From: Gammaproteobacteria bacterium HGW-Gammaproteobacteria-13
Lineage (GTDB): Bacteria; Pseudomonadota; Gammaproteobacteria; Pseudomonadales; Pseudomonadaceae
DNA: 64,000 bases
Assembly (NCBI GenBank): GCA_002840155.1
Contig: PGZH01000011.1
Coordinates: 62,001 to 126,000 of the forward strand
Direction of reading: 5' to 3'
Part shown: positions 54,970 through 63,689 of the stretch, in pieces
Layout of the letters: each line of letters opens with the position of its first letter
Numbering within the stretch: position 1 is the first letter of the stretch
Notes under the pieces: model-generated
The model's database searches: none
Seen by the model: only the letters and a program-made list of their open reading frames with translations
Told to the model about the DNA's origin: nothing
Made by a program: the position numbers and the translations under genes

Positions 54970-55917
54970 GTGAGCCAGACTACGCCTGCCGTGCGCACCT
55001 TCCAAGACTTGATCCTCGCCCTGCAACAGTACTGGGCCGAGCAGGGCTGTGTGGTGTTGCAGCCCTACGATATGGAAGTTGGCGCGGGCACCTTCCACAC
55101 CGCCACGTTTCTCCGTGCCATTGGCCCCGAGACCTGGAACGCCGCCTACGTGCAGCCGTCCCGTCGTCCGGCTGACGGCCGCTACGGCGAAAACCCCAAC
55201 CGTCTGCAGCACTACTATCAGTTCCAGGTGGTCTTGAAGCCCAACCCGGAAAACTTCCAGGAGCTGTACTTAGGCTCGCTGAAAGCCATCGGCATCGACC
55301 CGCTGGTGCACGACATCCGCTTCGTCGAAGACAACTGGGAATCGCCGACCCTCGGCGCCTGGGGTCTGGGCTGGGAAATCTGGCTGAACGGCATGGAAGT
55401 CACCCAGTTCACCTACTTCCAGCAGGTCGGCGGCATCGAGTGCTACCCGGTGACCGGCGAGATCACCTACGGTCTCGAGCGCCTGGCCATGTATATCCAG
55501 GGCGTCGACTCGGTATATGACCTGGTGTGGACCGACGGCCAGTTCGGCAAGGTCACCTATGGCGATGTGTTCCACCAGAACGAGGTGGAGCAGTCGACCT
55601 ACAACTTCGAACACGCCAACGTCGAAAAACTCTTCGAGCTGTTCGACTTCTATGAAAGCGAAGCCAACCGCCTGATCGAGCTGGAGCTGCCGCTACCCAC
55701 CTACGAGATGGTGCTCAAGGCCTCGCACACCTTCAACCTGCTGGATGCGCGCCGGGCCATCTCGGTGACCGCGCGTCAGCAATACATCCTGCGCGTGCGT
55801 GCCCTGGCCCGCTCGGTGGCGCAGAGCTACCTGCAAGCGCGGCGCAAACTGGGCTTTCCACTCGCCGCCCCCGACCTGCGTGATGAAGTACTGGCCAAGC
55901 TGGAGGCAGCAGAATGA
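54970..55917 (+). CDS. glyQ: Glycyl-tRNA synthetase alpha subunit
   Basis: 315 residues. The catalytic subunit of the alpha2beta2 enzyme; class II motifs are present ([45 protein letters not shown]). GTG 54970 ([18 protein letters not shown]) matches the known Pseudomonas N-terminus; GTG 54961 is just upstream. It overlaps glyS by 4 nt. Confidence 0.98.
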   Translation: MSQTTPAVRTFQDLILALQQYWAEQGCVVLQPYDMEVGAGTFHTATFLRAIGPETWNAAYVQPSRRPADGRYGENPNRLQHYYQFQVVLKPNPENFQELYLGSLKAIGIDPLVHDIRFVEDNWESPTLGAWGLGWEIWLNGMEVTQFTYFQQVGGIECYPVTGEITYGLERLAMYIQGVDSVYDLVWTDGQFGKVTYGDVFHQNEVEQSTYNFEHANVEKLFELFDFYESEANRLIELELPLPTYEMVLKASHTFNLLDARRAISVTARQQYILRVRALARSVAQSYLQARRKLGFPLAAPDLRDEVLAKLEAAE

Positions 55918-57968
55918 GTGCGCGTGATTTCCTGGTAGAACTGGGCACCGAAGAGCTGCCACCGAAAGCCCTGAAAACTCTGGGTGAGGCCTTCCTGGCC
56001 GGTATCGAGAAAGGCCTCAAAGCTGCCGGCCTGAACTATGGCCACGTGCGCTACTACGCTGCGCCACGCCGCCTGGCCGTGCTGATTGAGCAGCTTGAAG
56101 ATCAGCAAGCCGATCGTACCCAGAACCTCGACGGCCCGCCCGTACAGGCGGCGTTCGACAAGGACGGCAACCCGACGCAGGCCGCGCTGGGCTTCGCCAA
56201 GAAGTGCGGTGTTGAGCTGAGCCAGATCGACCAAAGCGGCCCCAAGCTCAAGTTCAGCCAGAGCATTCCTGGCCAGGCTGCGGCCGGTCTGCTGCCCGCC
56301 ATCGTCGAGACCTCGCTAAACGAGCTGCCTATCCCGAAGCGTATGCGCTGGGGCGCGCGCAAGACTGAATTCGTCCGCCCAAGCCAGTGGCTGGTGATGC
56401 TGTTCGGTGACGAAGTGATCGACTGCGAAATCCTCGCCCAGCAAGCTGGTCGCGTATCCCGTGGCCATCGCTTCCACGCCAACCACGAGGTGCGCATCAG
56501 CGCGCCGGCCAACTACGCCGAAGACCTGCGTAGCGCCTATGTGATTGCCGACTTCGCCGAGCGCCGCGCGCAAATCATCGCGCGGGTCAATGAACTGGCT
56601 GCAGCAGAGCAGGGCAGCGCTATCGTGCCGCCGGCGCTGCTGGATGAAGTCAGCGCCCTGGTCGAATGGCCGGTGCCACTGGTCTGTTCCTTCGAGGAAC
56701 GCTTCCTCGAAGTGCCGCAGGAAGCGCTGATCACCACCATGCAGGACAACCAGAAGTACTTCTGCCTGCTCGATGCCAACGGCAAGCTGCTGCCGCGCTT
56801 TATCACCGTGGCTAACGTCGAGAGCAAAGACCCGGCACAGATCATTTCCGGCAACGAGAAGGTGGTCCGTCCACGTCTGACCGACGCCGAATTCTTCTTC
56901 AAGCAGGACAAGAAGCAGAAGCTGGAAAGCTTCAACCAGCGTCTGGCCAACGTGGTATTCCAGGCCCAGCTCGGCTCGGTCTACGACAAAGCCCAGCGTG
57001 TCTCGGCCCTGGCTGGTTTTATCGCCCAGCGCATCGGTGGCGACGCCACCCGCGCGGCGCGTGCCGGCATCCTCTGCAAGTGCGACCTGGCCAGCGAGAT
57101 GGTCGGCGAGTTCCCGGAAATGCAGGGCATCGCCGGTTACTACTACGCCAAGCATGACGGCGAAGCTGAAGACGTGGCCCTGGCGCTGAACGAGCAGTAC
57201 ATGCCGCGCGGCGCCGGCGCTGAGCTGCCGAGTACCCTCACCGGTGCCGCCGTGGCCCTGGCCGACAAGCTGGATACCCTGGTTGGGATCTTCGGCATCG
57301 GCATGCTGCCCACCGGCAGCAAGGACCCTTATGCCCTGCGCCGTGCCGCCCTCGGCGTGCTGCGCATCCTGATCGAGAAGCAGCTGGATCTGGACCTGGT
57401 TGAAGCCGTCGGCTTCGCCATCGGCCAGTTCGGCGACAAGATCAAGGCCGATGGCCTGGCTCCTCAGGTGCAGGACTTTATCTTCGACCGACTACGCGCT
57501 CGCTACGAAGACGAAGGCGTCGACGTGGCCGTGTACCAGGCTGTGCGTGCGGTCAGCCCGACCTCGCCGCTGGACTTCGATCAGCGCGTGCAGGCCGTGC
57601 AGGCTTTCCGTGCATTGCCGCAGGCGGCCGCTCTGGCTGCAGCGAACAAGCGCGTGTCCAACCTGCTGAGCAAGGCCGAAGGCCAGGTCGCGGCCAGCGT
57701 CGAAGCCCATCACTTCGACAACCCCAGCGAGTTCGCCCTCAACGCCGCCATCCAGCAGGCCGAACATGCGGTACGGCCGCTGGCCGCAGCGCGCCAGTAC
57801 AACCTGGCGCTGAGCCAACTGGCCAACCTGCGTGAGCCAGTGGATGCCTTCTTCGAGGCCGTACTGGTCAACGCCGAAGACGCCGCTGTGCGCGCCAACC
57901 GTTATGCGCTGCTGGCCAAGCTGCGTGGCCTGTTCCTCGGTGTGGCGGATATTTCGGTACTCGGCTAA
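55914..57968 (+). CDS. glyS: Glycyl-tRNA synthetase beta subunit
   Basis: 684 residues of normal length. Seen are [21 protein letters not shown] at the N-terminus, the central HD-like region ([24 protein letters not shown]) and a C-terminal anticodon-binding-like domain. It binds and positions tRNA-Gly with GlyQ. Confidence 0.98.
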   Translation: MSARDFLVELGTEELPPKALKTLGEAFLAGIEKGLKAAGLNYGHVRYYAAPRRLAVLIEQLEDQQADRTQNLDGPPVQAAFDKDGNPTQAALGFAKKCGVELSQIDQSGPKLKFSQSIPGQAAAGLLPAIVETSLNELPIPKRMRWGARKTEFVRPSQWLVMLFGDEVIDCEILAQQAGRVSRGHRFHANHEVRISAPANYAEDLRSAYVIADFAERRAQIIARVNELAAAEQGSAIVPPALLDEVSALVEWPVPLVCSFEERFLEVPQEALITTMQDNQKYFCLLDANGKLLPRFITVANVESKDPAQIISGNEKVVRPRLTDAEFFFKQDKKQKLESFNQRLANVVFQAQLGSVYDKAQRVSALAGFIAQRIGGDATRAARAGILCKCDLASEMVGEFPEMQGIAGYYYAKHDGEAEDVALALNEQYMPRGAGAELPSTLTGAAVALADKLDTLVGIFGIGMLPTGSKDPYALRRAALGVLRILIEKQLDLDLVEAVGFAIGQFGDKIKADGLAPQVQDFIFDRLRARYEDEGVDVAVYQAVRAVSPTSPLDFDQRVQAVQAFRALPQAAALAAANKRVSNLLSKAEGQVAASVEAHHFDNPSEFALNAAIQQAEHAVRPLAAARQYNLALSQLANLREPVDAFFEAVLVNAEDAAVRANRYALLAKLRGLFLGVADISVLG

Positions 57969-58058
57969 CGCCTGTTGATTGTCCGGTGGGCTGCGTGCAG
58001 CCCATCATCACCTTTACCGGCTGGCGGCCATCACCGCCAACCGGTTACGGATTCCCCC

Positions 58059-58592
58059 ATGAAACTGCTGATTCTCGACCGCGACGGCGTGATCAATTAC
58101 GACTCCGACGCCTATATCAAAAGCGTCGCCGAATGGATTCCATTGCCCGGCGCCATCGAAGCCATCGCGCGCCTGTCGCAAGCCGGCTGGACGGTCGCCG
58201 TGGCCACCAATCAATCCGGGGTTGCCCGGGGCTATTACGACCTGGCCACGCTGGAGGCCATGCACGCACGCCTGCGCGAACTGGTGGCGGCGCAGGGCGG
58301 TGAGCTGGGCCTGATCGTGCACTGCATCCATGGCCCGGATGAAGGCTGCGCCTGCCGCAAACCAAAACCCGGCATGCTTGAGCAGATTGCTGCGTACTAT
58401 GGCGTAGCACTCAAGGGCGTGTGGTTTGTCGGTGACAGCAGCGGTGACCTGACAGCGGCCGGCGCCGTCGACTGTCAGCCAGTTTTGGTAAAGACCGGCA
58501 AGGGCGAACGCACCCTGGCCAAAGGATTGCCAGCGGGCACCCTGGTATTCGATGATCTGGCGGCGGTTGCCGCTCAGCTTCTCCACTTATAA
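58059..58592 (+). CDS. gmhB: D-glycero-beta-D-manno-heptose-1,7-bisphosphate 7-phosphatase
   Basis: 177 residues, HAD superfamily. The nucleophile motif LLILDRDGVINYDSD, the ATNQSGVARGYY loop, a zinc-binding CIHGPDEGCACRKPKPGM and VGDSSGDLTAA are present. It acts in ADP-heptose synthesis for the LPS core. It lies between glyS and plsC, as in other pseudomonads. Confidence 0.95.
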   Translation: MKLLILDRDGVINYDSDAYIKSVAEWIPLPGAIEAIARLSQAGWTVAVATNQSGVARGYYDLATLEAMHARLRELVAAQGGELGLIVHCIHGPDEGCACRKPKPGMLEQIAAYYGVALKGVWFVGDSSGDLTAAGAVDCQPVLVKTGKGERTLAKGLPAGTLVFDDLAAVAAQLLHL

Positions 58593-58624
58593 AGCAGGCT
58601 CTGCCTGCGACGGTAAAAGCTCCC

Positions 58625-59398
58625 ATGTCGACAGTGCAGACCCTCAGAACCTTCCTCTTCTATCTGCTGCTGGCTTCCAGCTCGTTCTTCTGGTGCACCC
58701 TCAGCGTCTTCGTCGCACCCTTTCTGCCGTTTCGTGCGCGCTACCGCTTTGTCGTGCAGAACTGGTGCCGCTGCGCCACCTGGCTGGCCAAGGTGGTGGT
58801 CGGCATCAACTACGAGATCAAGGGCCTGGAGAATATCCCCGATAAGCCCTGCGTGATTCTCGCCAAGCACCAGAGCACCTGGGAAACCTTCTTCCTCTGC
58901 GGCTATTTCGAACCGCTGAGCCAGGTGGTCAAGCGCGAGCTGCTATATGTGCCGTTCTTCGGCTGGGCCATGGCCATGCTCAAGCCCATCGCCATTGACC
59001 GCAGCAACCCCAAGGCGGCGCTCAAGCAGCTGGCCAAACTCGGCCACAAACGTCTGGGGCAGGGCGCCTGGGTGCTGGTATTCCCGGAAGGCACGCGTAT
59101 TCCACCGGGGCAGATCGGCAAGTTCAGCCGTGGCGGCGCCTCCCTGGCAGTGAATGCCAACCTGCCGGTGCTGCCGATTGCCCACAATGCCGGCGAGTTC
59201 TGGCCCAAGCAGGGCTGGCGTAAAACCCCCGGCACCGTGCAGGTGATTATCGGCCCACCGATGTACGCCGAAGGCACAGGCCCACGCGCCATCGCCGAAC
59301 TCAACGACCGCGCCTTTGCCTGGGTCAGCCAGGCGCAACGCGATATCGGCTCACTGGATGCCCAGAACCAGCCGCTGGAAACCCAGGAGCCAGCCTAG
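58625..59398 (+). CDS. plsC: 1-acyl-sn-glycerol-3-phosphate acyltransferase family protein
   Basis: 257 residues. An N-terminal membrane helix (LRTFLFYLLLASSSFFW) precedes the acyltransferase block KHQSTWETFF (H-X4-E form of the HX4D motif), and the FPEGTRIPPG motif binds the phosphate. It makes phosphatidic acid in the inner membrane. In Pseudomonas the next gene on the far side is normally gyrB in the opposite direction; here it is followed by accessory DNA. Confidence 0.92.
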   Translation: MSTVQTLRTFLFYLLLASSSFFWCTLSVFVAPFLPFRARYRFVVQNWCRCATWLAKVVVGINYEIKGLENIPDKPCVILAKHQSTWETFFLCGYFEPLSQVVKRELLYVPFFGWAMAMLKPIAIDRSNPKAALKQLAKLGHKRLGQGAWVLVFPEGTRIPPGQIGKFSRGGASLAVNANLPVLPIAHNAGEFWPKQGWRKTPGTVQVIIGPPMYAEGTGPRAIAELNDRAFAWVSQAQRDIGSLDAQNQPLETQEPA

Positions 59399-59404
59399 GC
59401 CAAT

Positions 59405-59413
59405 TGTGGATAA
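59405..59413 (-). promoter_or_regulatory. DnaA box
   Basis: TTATCCACA (minus strand) is a perfect DnaA 9-mer, 6 nt after plsC. A second weaker copy TTATGCACG lies at 59512-59504. Both fit the oriC-proximal location; two sites do not make an origin. Confidence 0.55.
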
Positions 59414-59530
59414 CCTGTGCGCGAAATACCGGCAGAGTGCCATTAATCCTTTCAAGACAATGATTCATAAGCAGTTTTCATCAAGGTCTGGCTAACCGTG
59501 TTTCGTGCATAAGTTTTCCAGCGCAATCTC

Positions 59531-59556
59531 AAGCCGGCCTTAGTGCCGGCTTTTTT
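59531..59556 (+). terminator. Terminator of the glyQS-gmhB-plsC strand
   Basis: AAGCCGGC / GCCGGCTT stem with a 6-nt loop, then TTTT, on the plus strand about 130 nt after plsC. Confidence 0.85.
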
Positions 59557-59594
59557 ATCGATCAAATCTCCGTAGCCGTCGCATTGCAGCTGTA

Positions 59595-59610
59595 TGTTCC
59601 ATGTGGAACA
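59595..59610. promoter_or_regulatory. parS-like ParB-binding palindrome
   Basis: TGTTCCATGTGGAACA matches the Pseudomonas parS palindrome TGTTCCACGTGGAACA except for one central base. Its place next to the oriC gene block is where parS sites cluster. ParB binding with the central change is uncertain. Confidence 0.6.
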
Positions 59611-59645
59611 AAAAAGCCCCTGCTGAGGTTAATCAGCAGGGGCTT
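59610..59645 (-). terminator. Strong minus-strand terminator, possibly the displaced gyrB terminator
   Basis: A 13-bp perfect stem AAGCCCCTGCTGA / TCAGCAGGGGCTT with a 6-nt loop, followed on the minus strand by a T run. No minus-strand gene ends here in the window; the next, the primase-helicase, ends 385 nt away beyond a transposon-like end. It would suit the gyrB gene expected at this place. Confidence 0.75.
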
Positions 59646-59653
59646 CTTATGCA

Positions 59654-59677
59654 GAGGCCAGAAAGCGCTCTGGCCTC
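59654..59677. repeat. 9-bp inverted repeat
   Basis: GAGGCCAGA / TCTGGCCTC with an AAGCGC loop. No T tract on either side. It sits 10 nt outside the presumed transposon end. Confidence 0.5.
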
Positions 59678-59687
59678 CTTCAGGCCG

Positions 59688-59832
59688 TGTCGACGGGCGA
59701 TAAAGGTGTCATTCGGCAATCAGATAAAATCCATATAAATCAATGACTTAAAAAATATAATGGCGCAATTATTGACATGATTGAGCCACATAAAATGGCA
59801 TTTTCTGTCGAAATGACCGCAATTAGTGTCAT
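59688..59832 (+). mobile_element. Putative left end of a Tn7-like transposon
   Basis: TGTCGACGGGCGATAAAG (59688-59705) matches the first 18 bases of the Tn7 end (TGTGGGCGGACAATAAAG) at 14 positions. Three similar sites follow in the same direction: GCGATAAAGGTGTCATT (59697-59713), GCAATTATTGACAT (59765-59778) and GCAATTAGTGTCAT (59819-59832). Three spread TnsB sites over about 150 bp is the layout of the Tn7 left end. The flanking GGCCG (59683-59687) would be the 5-bp target duplication. The region is AT-rich compared with its neighbours. The partner end and tns genes are not in the window. From 59833 to 60030 no gene is seen. Confidence 0.55.
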
Positions 59833-60030
59833 TTCCCGCAAGCCCCTGAAACGCGCCGAGTGCAGCACTACATTTCGGTAAGACAGCCGACGTGCTGAAG
59901 GCAGGCCTCAAGCCACGGCTTGGATTGACAACCTGTCAATGGAACCCAGATTACGGCGAATCCACCGAGGAGGGAACAGCCACTTTCCACCTCCGACGGA
60001 CGGGAAGCTTGGTGGCTGTATGAGGACTCG

Positions 60031-62418
60031 TTAGCCCTTTGCCAGCAGCTCCATTGAGCTGGACGAATCCGCAAATCGATAGCCCATTGCCTTGTAACCC
60101 GCTTGGCGTTTGCTCCACATACGCAGCAAAGCAGGATGTCCGGCATCAATGAAGTCGATGATGCGCACATCCGCCTTACTCGCATGTTCCCGGTGCAGGC
60201 GGCCCGCATACTGCTGGAGAGTGCCCTTCCAGGAAACCGGCATGGCCAGTACCAAGGTATCCAGTGCCGGGTGGTCGAACCCCTCTCCGACCAGTTTCCC
60301 GGTTGCCAGGATCACACGTGGGGCATCGGGTGGCAGTGCTTCCAGTCCGCCGATAAGCACGGCGCGTTGCTTCTTGGACATCCGCCCATGCAGGGTGAAC
60401 AGATTCTCGACCCGACCAACCAACTGCTCATTGATGGCGCTGAGATGATCTGTTCGCTCAGTCAGCACCAGGATCTTCCGTCCTTGGTCAAAAGCCTCTC
60501 CGACCTCGGCAACAATCTTGGCTGTTCGCTCCCTGTCGCTGCACACCTGCAAGAAGACATCCTGGATGCCTGTCCCTTCAGGCATGACTATCGGTCGAGA
60601 AAGCCACTGCGGCGTCACGGCCAGATCAGCTGGAGCATTCTCAGGCCTACTTGCTGTATGCCGAATGGGCCCGCACTGCATAAAGATAATCGGCTGCTTA
60701 CCATCACGACGTATGGGTGTAGCGGTCAGCCCCACCACATATTTAGCCCCAGCAGCCTTGAGGAGGACCTCGAACGAAAAGGCTGACAGGTGGTGGCATT
60801 CGTCCACGATGATTTGCCCGTAGTTTTTCACCTGCTCGCTGACTTCGCCCTGCCGCGACAAGGACTGCATTACGGCAACATCGATGATGCCTGTCGGCTT
60901 GGCCTTACCACCGCCGATGGTGCCGACTGTCGTTTTGTCTGTACCCAGAAACGCCTGCAACCGCTCCTTCCACTGCTGGAGCAACTCCGTCCGGTGCACC
61001 AGCACCAGCGTGTTCACACCACGCCGGGCAATCAGCGCGGCAGCCGTGACGGTTTTTCCAAAAGCAGTGGGCGCACAGAGGACACCGGTGTCGTGCGCCA
61101 ACATGCCTTCGAGAGCAGCCTCTTGATCCGGGCGTAGCGTGCCCGCAAAGTGGACATTGATGGGCTCTCCTGCGAAGCGCTCATCGTGCAGTACCAGCTC
61201 AATCCCGTTGTCATGCAATAACGTCCGCACGTCATCCAGGCAACCACGCGGCACAGCAATATGCTGAGGAAAGTTTTCGGCACAGCCGATGATCCGCGCC
61301 GTATTCCACACGGACATGCGCATAGCCTGTGCCTTGTAAAACTCAGGGTTCTGAAAAGCCGCCAAGCGAATGAGCTTATTGACCAATGGCTGCGGCAATT
61401 CCGACTTGTTGAAATAGATCTGGTTGGCCAGGGTCACGTTCACTGATGCGGGCAGCGCACACGCCAATTTATGAGTCTTTACCTGTTTGCGATGCCAGGG
61501 TTTCAGCTCATCTTCATCCGCCACTCCGATGACATCCAATGGATCGCACCCGCCAGTGGCCCGCAGGGTTGTCGGCGCAATGTCCTGCACAGGCATAGTC
61601 TGAATACTGGCCAGAAATGCCCATTGGTCTGGATAGGGCACCAGCGTCTCATCGACAAAAACACTGCCGCCGAGCGCGCGGGCTCGCTTCTGCAAGGGCA
61701 GGGCAATCAAGTTGCCAAAGCCACCTTTGGGCATGCTGTCCTGGTTTGGGAAAAGCCGGTCATACGACCCCAGCGTCAGTTGCCGGGTACGCTCACAGGT
61801 ATGGCTGATGATCGCGGAACCGAGCAGGCGCGCCTCATACGCGGGGACATTGCGCTCGAAGAAAATCCAGGCATGCGCACCGTTCCCCGAGCGTGATATT
61901 TCCAGCGCCACGGGCACGTCCAATTCACGACATGACTGAGCGAAAGCTGTGACATCCGCGCGCCAATCGGCCTCGTCAAAATCCACCGCCAGGAAGTAGC
62001 AGGTGTCGTCTGGCAGCAACGGGTAAACGCCGATGACAATATCTCCGACCAGATGCTTGTAGAGCACCTGATCGGTCAGCGGGAGGAGTTGGCGGAACGA
62101 GCAATCTCCGCACTTGATCCGTGGCTTCTCACACACACCGGGTCGCCATTCATTGGCGCACGCCGGTGAGTAGCCCGATTTACCGGCCTTGCTTTCCCAG
62201 CGCACGGGAAACACATCGGTTCGCCCCCGAAACAGTCGCCTGAACAACGCCAACTTGGCATCCGTGTCGAGACTCGAACTTATCAGTGGAGGCGGGCTAG
62301 TCGGTTCAACTAGCGGCGGCTCGTCAGGCAAGCGCCACTCAACACCATGCGCGTCCAACAGCGCGATCAAGCGCGCATTTTCGGCCCGTAGATGCTCAAG
62401 CAGATCATCACCACTCAT
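60031..62418 (-). CDS. TOTE-type primase-polymerase fused to a superfamily II helicase
   Basis: 795 residues. Residues 85-110 hold a probable zinc site (Cys87, Cys96, Cys103, Cys106). Residues about 140-290 are an archaeo-eukaryotic primase domain with the metal-binding pair Asp146/Asp148 in FLAVDFDEADW and His182 in SRSGNGAHAWIFF. From about 425 a helicase follows: Walker A CAPTAFGKTV, DECHH box near 537, GLTATPIRRDG, and arginine-finger motif QYAGRLHREH near 735. This layout is known from TOTE biological-conflict systems, thought to act against mobile DNA. No C-terminal nuclease is visible. It is 44 nt after the RelE-type gene on the same strand. Confidence 0.85.
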   Translation of the reverse strand: MSGDDLLEHLRAENARLIALLDAHGVEWRLPDEPPLVEPTSPPPLISSSLDTDAKLALFRRLFRGRTDVFPVRWESKAGKSGYSPACANEWRPGVCEKPRIKCGDCSFRQLLPLTDQVLYKHLVGDIVIGVYPLLPDDTCYFLAVDFDEADWRADVTAFAQSCRELDVPVALEISRSGNGAHAWIFFERNVPAYEARLLGSAIISHTCERTRQLTLGSYDRLFPNQDSMPKGGFGNLIALPLQKRARALGGSVFVDETLVPYPDQWAFLASIQTMPVQDIAPTTLRATGGCDPLDVIGVADEDELKPWHRKQVKTHKLACALPASVNVTLANQIYFNKSELPQPLVNKLIRLAAFQNPEFYKAQAMRMSVWNTARIIGCAENFPQHIAVPRGCLDDVRTLLHDNGIELVLHDERFAGEPINVHFAGTLRPDQEAALEGMLAHDTGVLCAPTAFGKTVTAAALIARRGVNTLVLVHRTELLQQWKERLQAFLGTDKTTVGTIGGGKAKPTGIIDVAVMQSLSRQGEVSEQVKNYGQIIVDECHHLSAFSFEVLLKAAGAKYVVGLTATPIRRDGKQPIIFMQCGPIRHTASRPENAPADLAVTPQWLSRPIVMPEGTGIQDVFLQVCSDRERTAKIVAEVGEAFDQGRKILVLTERTDHLSAINEQLVGRVENLFTLHGRMSKKQRAVLIGGLEALPPDAPRVILATGKLVGEGFDHPALDTLVLAMPVSWKGTLQQYAGRLHREHASKADVRIIDFIDAGHPALLRMWSKRQAGYKAMGYRFADSSSSMELLAKG

Positions 62419-62462
62419 CGTGCCGAGACCACCTTTCAGTCATAGGGGAACAGCTGAGCCCG

Positions 62463-62750
62463 CTATTTAAGACGCTCGGCTGCCTTGCGATAGGCCTGCT
62501 CACGCTCACGGCGATCAACCGCGACCACAAACACCACCACCTCGTGGTCAAGCACCTGGTACACCAGGCGATAACCACTGCTGCGCAGCTTGATCTTGTA
62601 GCAGTCCGGCAGCGAATGGAGCCGATTGGCTTCAATGCGCGGATTGAGTAAGACCTCAGCGAGCTTTTTCTTCAGCTGCTGGCGAACGGTATCACCCAGC
62701 TTTTGCCATTCCTTCAATGCCCGTGCATCAAATTCGAGGCTATAGGTCAT
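62463..62750 (-). CDS. RelE/ParE-superfamily toxin
   Basis: 95 residues. The fold pattern fits RelE: YSLEFDARALKEWQKLGDTVRQQLKKKLAE, NPRIEANRLHSLPDCYKIKLRSSGYRLVYQV and VVFVVAVDRREREQAYRKAAERL, with basic Lys/Arg residues in place to cleave ribosome-bound mRNA. It overlaps the upstream antitoxin gene by 11 nt, the usual type II arrangement. Confidence 0.92.
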   Translation of the reverse strand: MTYSLEFDARALKEWQKLGDTVRQQLKKKLAEVLLNPRIEANRLHSLPDCYKIKLRSSGYRLVYQVLDHEVVVFVVAVDRREREQAYRKAAERLK

Positions 62751-62952
62751 CCAGCGAGACCTTCACGCGCTGCGGAGCGGCCAGGCGTTCACGAACCGTG
62801 GCGATTAACGCTTCATCTTCCTCGGTCATCAGCACCGGGCGAAATGGCAGCTGTCCGCGCTCGGCCACATACTGCAAAGCCTGGCGCATCAGTTCAGAGG
62901 GGGTGACGCCGAGCTTTTCCAGCTCCTGGTAAGCACGCGCCTTAAATGACAT
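62740..62952 (-). CDS. RelB/DinJ-type antitoxin
   Basis: 70 residues. The ribbon-helix-helix N-terminus (FKARAYQELEKLGVTPSELMRQALQYVAERGQLPF) binds DNA, and the acidic C-terminal tail should wrap the toxin. ATG 62952 opens the relB-relE-primase-helicase array. The 737 nt upstream hold no convincing gene. Confidence 0.9.
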   Translation of the reverse strand: MSFKARAYQELEKLGVTPSELMRQALQYVAERGQLPFRPVLMTEEDEALIATVRERLAAPQRVKVSLDDL

Positions 62953-63158
62953 TCGTATTTACAGTGACAGGGTAGCCGTAGTTTGGCAAGCGGGTTGGCA
63001 CCCCCGCCAGTAACACACCGACCAAGTGCCTCCTGACTGCGGCACCACACCCCAGGTGCCCGGTAGCCACATAATGCTGAAGTGGTCGCCAGCACCCTGT
63101 CCGCTGCGGGGAAACACTTAACATAGCGCCCGATATACGCACCGCTGGACTCGGGAAT

Positions 63159-63180
63159 TTATTAACGTTTTTGTTAATAA
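63159..63180. repeat. AT-rich perfect inverted repeat
   Basis: TTATTAAC-GTTTTT-GTTAATAA, about 210 nt before the antitoxin start. It could be an operator, a hairpin or a mobile-element trace; nothing in the neighbourhood decides. Confidence 0.5.
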
Positions 63181-63288
63181 TTTTGCGCGTCACTCGTCTT
63201 GCTAGCCCCACCCACAGAACAGCCGCATCGGTTAGCTCCTCAGGCTTGCAGGGGAATGGCCATGTGCCTGCCCACTTTTTCAGGCAAC

Positions 63289-63310
63289 AAAAAACCCGCC
63301 GAAGCGGGTT
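63289..63310 (-). terminator. Intrinsic terminator
   Basis: AACCCGC / GCGGGTT stem with a 4-nt loop and a T6 run on the minus strand; the plus side also has CTTTT. It separates the antitoxin-toxin operon from the truncated gene to the right. Confidence 0.8.
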
Positions 63311-63689
63311 CTTTTCTGACCATTCAACATCCTGTCGATGCGTCCTAGCGATGGTCAATCATCCTTGATGCCGAGCACATCCGTTGCTCAGTAGATGGAG
63401 CTAGATTAGTGCCCGCAAGGCCATGCGGGAAGCGGCGAACAACGCCAGGCCATGTAAGCCATTCGCTATAGCAGTTGCTGAAAAAAACTTATCGGCAGCC
63501 CGCAACAAGTGGCTCTGTAGCGGCCTCAGGCTGACGTAACAGATCGTCTTTTGTAGCGAACCTGAGGGTGATTATTGACGCGCTTCATTTCGAAAAGATC
63601 GATGGCTGCAAAAAGCTATTAACAATTCTGATACGAAAATCTCGAAGGCGCCCAGCCTCACTCCCCCCGACTCCGCAGCCAAATAATGG
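63311..63689. other. Gene-free stretch
   Basis: About 380 nt with no supported frame, no tRNA and no recognised repeat. Together with 62953-63288 it looks like degraded accessory DNA. Confidence 0.5.

Noticed and set aside
57987-58004. Terminator between glyS and gmhB
   Set aside because: TGGGCTGC-GT-GCAGCCCA is a perfect palindrome, but the 2-nt loop and absence of a T tract make termination unlikely.
59720-59911. 63-residue minus-strand frame
   Set aside because: It lies over the transposon-end repeats and no similarity is recognised.
62942-63358. 138-residue minus-strand frame upstream of the antitoxin
   Set aside because: It overlaps a terminator hairpin and the antitoxin start, and its composition is not protein-like.
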